Part shown: positions 62,103-64,000 of the stretch, piece after piece
How the letters are laid out: the number at the start of each line of letters is the position of its first letter
Position numbering within the stretch: the first letter of the stretch is position 1
DNA from: JAAURS01 sp031362245
GTDB taxonomy: Bacteria > Cyanobacteriota > Cyanobacteriia > Thermosynechococcales > Thermosynechococcaceae
Direction of reading: 5' to 3'
DNA: 64,000 nucleotides
Assembly (NCBI GenBank): GCA_031362245.1
Contig: JANLSD010000014.1
Span: 24,853 to 88,852, forward strand
Made by a program: the position numbers and the translations under genes
The notes under the pieces: generated by a model
Seen by the model: only the letters and a program-made list of their open reading frames with translations
Database searches by the model: none
Told to the model about the DNA's origin: nothing

Positions 62103-62176
62103 CACGTTGCAACAAAAAATAAAGTTGTGTTAACTTTAGTTACAGAAGGTTGATGCTTAGCGGAGCTTGTAAGTCT

Positions 62177-62320
62177 ATGTCTAACCAAGAAGGAAAAGTC
62201 GGCTTTACTAAGTTTGCCGAAGATTGGAATGGTCGCCTAGCCATGTTGGGCTTTGTGATCGGTCTAGCGACTGAATTCATGACCGGACAAGGTATTCTGA
62301 CCCAAATTGGTCTTATGTAG
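62177..62320 (+). CDS. High-light-inducible protein
   Basis: A 47-aa protein with the HLIP signature FAEDWNGRLAMLGFVIGLAT (a chlorophyll-binding helix with ExxNGRxAMxGF) and a short tail. Such one-helix proteins bind chlorophyll and protect the photosystems in high light. It is followed at once by a strong hairpin. It has no long upstream frame. Confidence 0.94.
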   Translation: MSNQEGKVGFTKFAEDWNGRLAMLGFVIGLATEFMTGQGILTQIGLM

Positions 62321-62349
62321 TTCGTTAAGCCACTTTTGTAGACTGAACG

Positions 62350-62382
62350 AAGGTGGGTAGCAGTTGTACTGCTACCCACCTT
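62350..62382 (+). terminator. Terminator hairpin after the hli gene
   Basis: aaggtgggtagcag (62350-62363) and ctgctacccacctt (62369-62382) form a perfect 14-bp stem with a 5-base loop, followed by a short T-run (ttg). It follows the hli stop by about 30 bp. Confidence 0.8.
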
Positions 62383-62429
62383 TGCCGTTGAAAGGAGATT
62401 GAATTCAGCGCGTAGGGATGGATTGGGTC

Positions 62430-63533
62430 TTAAAGTGAAATGATCAGATATCCATCTTGAAACTTAGCGCCTGTCACTTTTTGTCCCTTCAGTTCCTGGG
62501 GTAAAAACAAATTCCGGCGCTGATCGCCAGCCGCAATAGTGAGTTCAGGGCCAGATTGGGTGAGCTGAACTTGGCTTTTGGCAAATCCTGGCAAATACAG
62601 CTTCACTTGACGCTGGGCAACGTCTACCGTCATGGGTTTGGGTGCCTTAAGTGCATCTTGCTGAAAATTGGGTAAGTGCTGAGTTAACGACTGCCAGTTT
62701 TCATCGGTGCGGCTGGAGAGAGAATGAACAGGTAGCGGGTTGAAGTGCGCTTCCACAGAACCCAGTACCGCTGATTGATTCACCAAAACGCCACCCACGG
62801 TGAGGTTGGCTTGCTGGGCACTGCCCCACAAATATTCGGCGGTTTTAATCGCAACAGAATCCTCGGTGGTGATGAGGTAGGCTGCGACTCGGGCAGGGTC
62901 TGCGATCGCCGCTATCCCTTCGCCCAGTTCGCCGTCTGCCATTGAAAAGGGCTGGGAAAAATTGCCGCTCATCCAGTCGGCGTTGTTTAAGACAGCTGCT
63001 GCCACGGGCTGTAAAAAGGGTGAAATGGTTTTGCCTAAATCTGAATCGGCAAACACTTGACGGAAACGGCGCAGATACCAGCTCAAGACCTCTGGCATGG
63101 CAAACATCCGCAGGGTGACGGTGCTGCTATAGCCATCGTAAATAATGACATCGTAGAGACCGCTGGCATCAAAGTTTTTGAGGGCATACAGCGCTAGGGC
63201 AGAATCTAGACCAGGCAGTACGCCTAGCTCTTGACCAAACACATTTTTGAAAAAGGGAGTTCGCAGGTACTGGGCTTCGAGCTGTTTGACCTGATCCCAG
63301 CTTTGCTCTAGCAATACCGAGGCAGAAAAAATTGCTACCGAAAGTTTGGGCGAAACCTCCCGTGGTTGGGTGTTTAAGCCTGTTTCGCCTAGGAATAACC
63401 CTAGTCCGAGTTCAGCTTCATGGCCTAACAGCAATACCCGCTGACCTTGACTAGAGAGGGCTTTGGCGGCGGCGATCGCCGCTGTGGTGCGTCCGGTGCC
63501 GCCTTTGCCTAAAAACGTGAGAATAAAAGCCAT
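62430..63533 (-). CDS. Get3d/ArsA-like ATPase with C-terminal alpha-crystallin-type domain
   Basis: The 367-aa protein has the ArsA/Get3 ATPase fold with a P-loop GKGGTGRTT at about 9-17. The C-terminal part (about 290-367; VAQRQVKLYLPGFAKSQVQL, ELTIAAGDQRRNLFLP) is alpha-crystallin-like. This architecture defines Get3d of photosynthetic organisms, a likely membrane-protein or hydrophobic-cargo chaperone. The usual Lys of the P-loop (GKT) is replaced by Arg, as in GRT, though the signature Lys remains. It follows the hli gene in the opposite direction. Confidence 0.88.
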   Translation of the reverse strand: MAFILTFLGKGGTGRTTAAIAAAKALSSQGQRVLLLGHEAELGLGLFLGETGLNTQPREVSPKLSVAIFSASVLLEQSWDQVKQLEAQYLRTPFFKNVFGQELGVLPGLDSALALYALKNFDASGLYDVIIYDGYSSTVTLRMFAMPEVLSWYLRRFRQVFADSDLGKTISPFLQPVAAAVLNNADWMSGNFSQPFSMADGELGEGIAAIADPARVAAYLITTEDSVAIKTAEYLWGSAQQANLTVGGVLVNQSAVLGSVEAHFNPLPVHSLSSRTDENWQSLTQHLPNFQQDALKAPKPMTVDVAQRQVKLYLPGFAKSQVQLTQSGPELTIAAGDQRRNLFLPQELKGQKVTGAKFQDGYLIISL

Positions 63534-63558
63534 AGATTTCGTTAGCCTAGGGGAGAGC

Positions 63559-63753
63559 CTACTGCACTGGCTCTAGTTCATCTTCAAAAAACCAAGTTTG
63601 GAATCTGTCTTCAAAGGTAACGCGAACGCCCACGCCGCTGCCATCGGTCATTCTGTAACCAGAAATGGTTCCGACTTTGCCTAATTTTTGAGCGATATCA
63701 TCATTCACGCGATCGCGGATGCGGCAGACGCGAACTTTTTGACCGACTTCCAT
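63559..63753 (-). CDS. DUF2862 family protein
   Basis: From ATG 63753 this is a 64-aa protein (the frame is open further) with VGQKVRVCRIRDRVNDDIAQ, a glycine turn and VTFEDRFQTWFFEDELEPVQ. This is the typical small, SH3-like DUF2862 family of cyanobacteria and chloroplasts. It sits 25 bp from the Get3d-like gene on the same strand and is transcribed before it. Confidence 0.85.
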   Translation of the reverse strand: MEVGQKVRVCRIRDRVNDDIAQKLGKVGTISGYRMTDGSGVGVRVTFEDRFQTWFFEDELEPVQ

Positions 63754-63789
63754 CACAATTGAGTTCTCCGAAAACGTAGACCAATCCAC

Positions 63790-63898
63790 AGTTTATCAGG
63801 GTTCTAGACCTTTCTATAGATCAAACGGGTGACGTTGACCTGGATCGCCTTTGCGTCATAATGACAGCGTGCTACAGCCTCAGTAGATCGCAAACTTC
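63790..63898. other. Short intergenic spacer
   Basis: No gene or RNA is visible in this spacer leading into the repeat at 63899. Confidence 0.3.
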
Positions 63899-63986
63899 TT
63901 ACACTCGATCCCCCAACCCCCTTAAAAAGGGGGCTTCAGAGTCAAAGTCCCCCTTTTTAAGGGGGATTGAGGGGGATCGAGTGTAA
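63899..63986. repeat. REP/MITE-like inverted repeat (88 bp)
   Basis: Arms at 63899-63937 and 63948-63986 are inverted copies. They contain ttacactcgatccccc and the nested stem cccccttaaaaaggggg, which is common as a short dispersed cyanobacterial repeat. There is no coding sequence. Confidence 0.85.
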
Positions 63987-64000
63987 CAATTTTCTGGGAA

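Noticed and set aside
1..64000. CRISPR array, tRNA or rRNA genes
   Set aside because: I found no regularly spaced repeats and noticed no cloverleaf or rRNA-like sequence by eye. A tRNAscan/Infernal run would be decisive.

Overview
The window is chromosomal DNA of a cyanobacterium. The evidence is direct: photosystem I genes psaF, psaJ and psaL, a high-light-inducible protein, the carboxysome-associated shell protein CcmP, several proteins of cyanobacterial type (YggT/Ycf19, HpsJ-like, DUF2862, Get3d-like), and very frequent GCGATCGC (HIP1) octamers. CcmP points to a beta-cyanobacterium. The psaF-psaJ-psaL order is the arrangement reported for lineages with tetrameric photosystem I, i.e. filamentous/heterocystous types and their relatives. 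I cannot name the genus. I noticed no rRNA, tRNA or CRISPR array, though a proper covariance search was not possible.

Layout. 0-3.1 kb is repeat-rich: the end of an unidentified protein, a VWD/RTX-like surface-protein fragment whose two ends are both made by MITE-like elements, and a ParDE toxin-antitoxin pair. 3.1-14.2 kb is mostly housekeeping: TldE/PmbA-like, secreted proteins, argF, YggT, purL-purF and a HAD phosphatase. 14.2-24.4 kb is a six-gene minus-strand operon of unusual proteins and the best candidate for an undescribed system. In transcription order it holds an 801-aa protein with ESPF motifs and long amphipathic helices, a zincin-like protein, a small charged protein, a 381-aa unknown, a 1414-aa fusion of a PhoD-like phosphatase with a C-terminal clan-CD (CHAT/C25-like) cysteine-protease-like domain, and a tail-fibre-like 164-aa protein. 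24.4-26 kb holds a MITE and a two-gene aspartic-protease module broken by a 7-bp tandem duplication.

26-36 kb carries an EF-G-like GTPase without the catalytic His, an ISL3 transposase remnant, a copper P-type ATPase, a solitary cytosine-5 DNA methyltransferase, a dead vapC and argJ. 36-45.5 kb holds secreted and membrane proteins (DUF2141, a substrate-binding/VWA lipoprotein, a trypsin-TPR protein, a Coq4-like protein, an alpha/beta hydrolase, an HpsJ-like protein) and tsaD. 45.7-49.7 kb is psaF-psaJ-psaL, the NAD(P)HX repair enzyme, rpiA and a small conserved protein. 50-53.5 kb is a sugar-tailoring/surface-polysaccharide remnant with a truncated flippase. 53.5-55 kb is ccmP with a pentapeptide-repeat gene.

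55-62.1 kb is a cobalamin cluster: a riboswitch, then cobG, cobH, cobI and a CbiG-CobJ fusion. It is interrupted by a MITE and by two unrelated genes that share a C-terminal-type motif (YGAAGNxEGNQ); one of these is split by a +1 frameshift at GCT-TGA. The window closes with an hli gene, a Get3d-like ATPase, a DUF2862 gene and another stem-loop repeat.

Mobile or decaying DNA is concentrated at 0-3 kb, 24.8-25.4 kb, 29.2-29.4 kb, 33.5-33.7 kb, 49.8-53.4 kb, 56.9-57.1 kb and 63.9 kb. The rest reads as compact, well-preserved cyanobacterial core genome.
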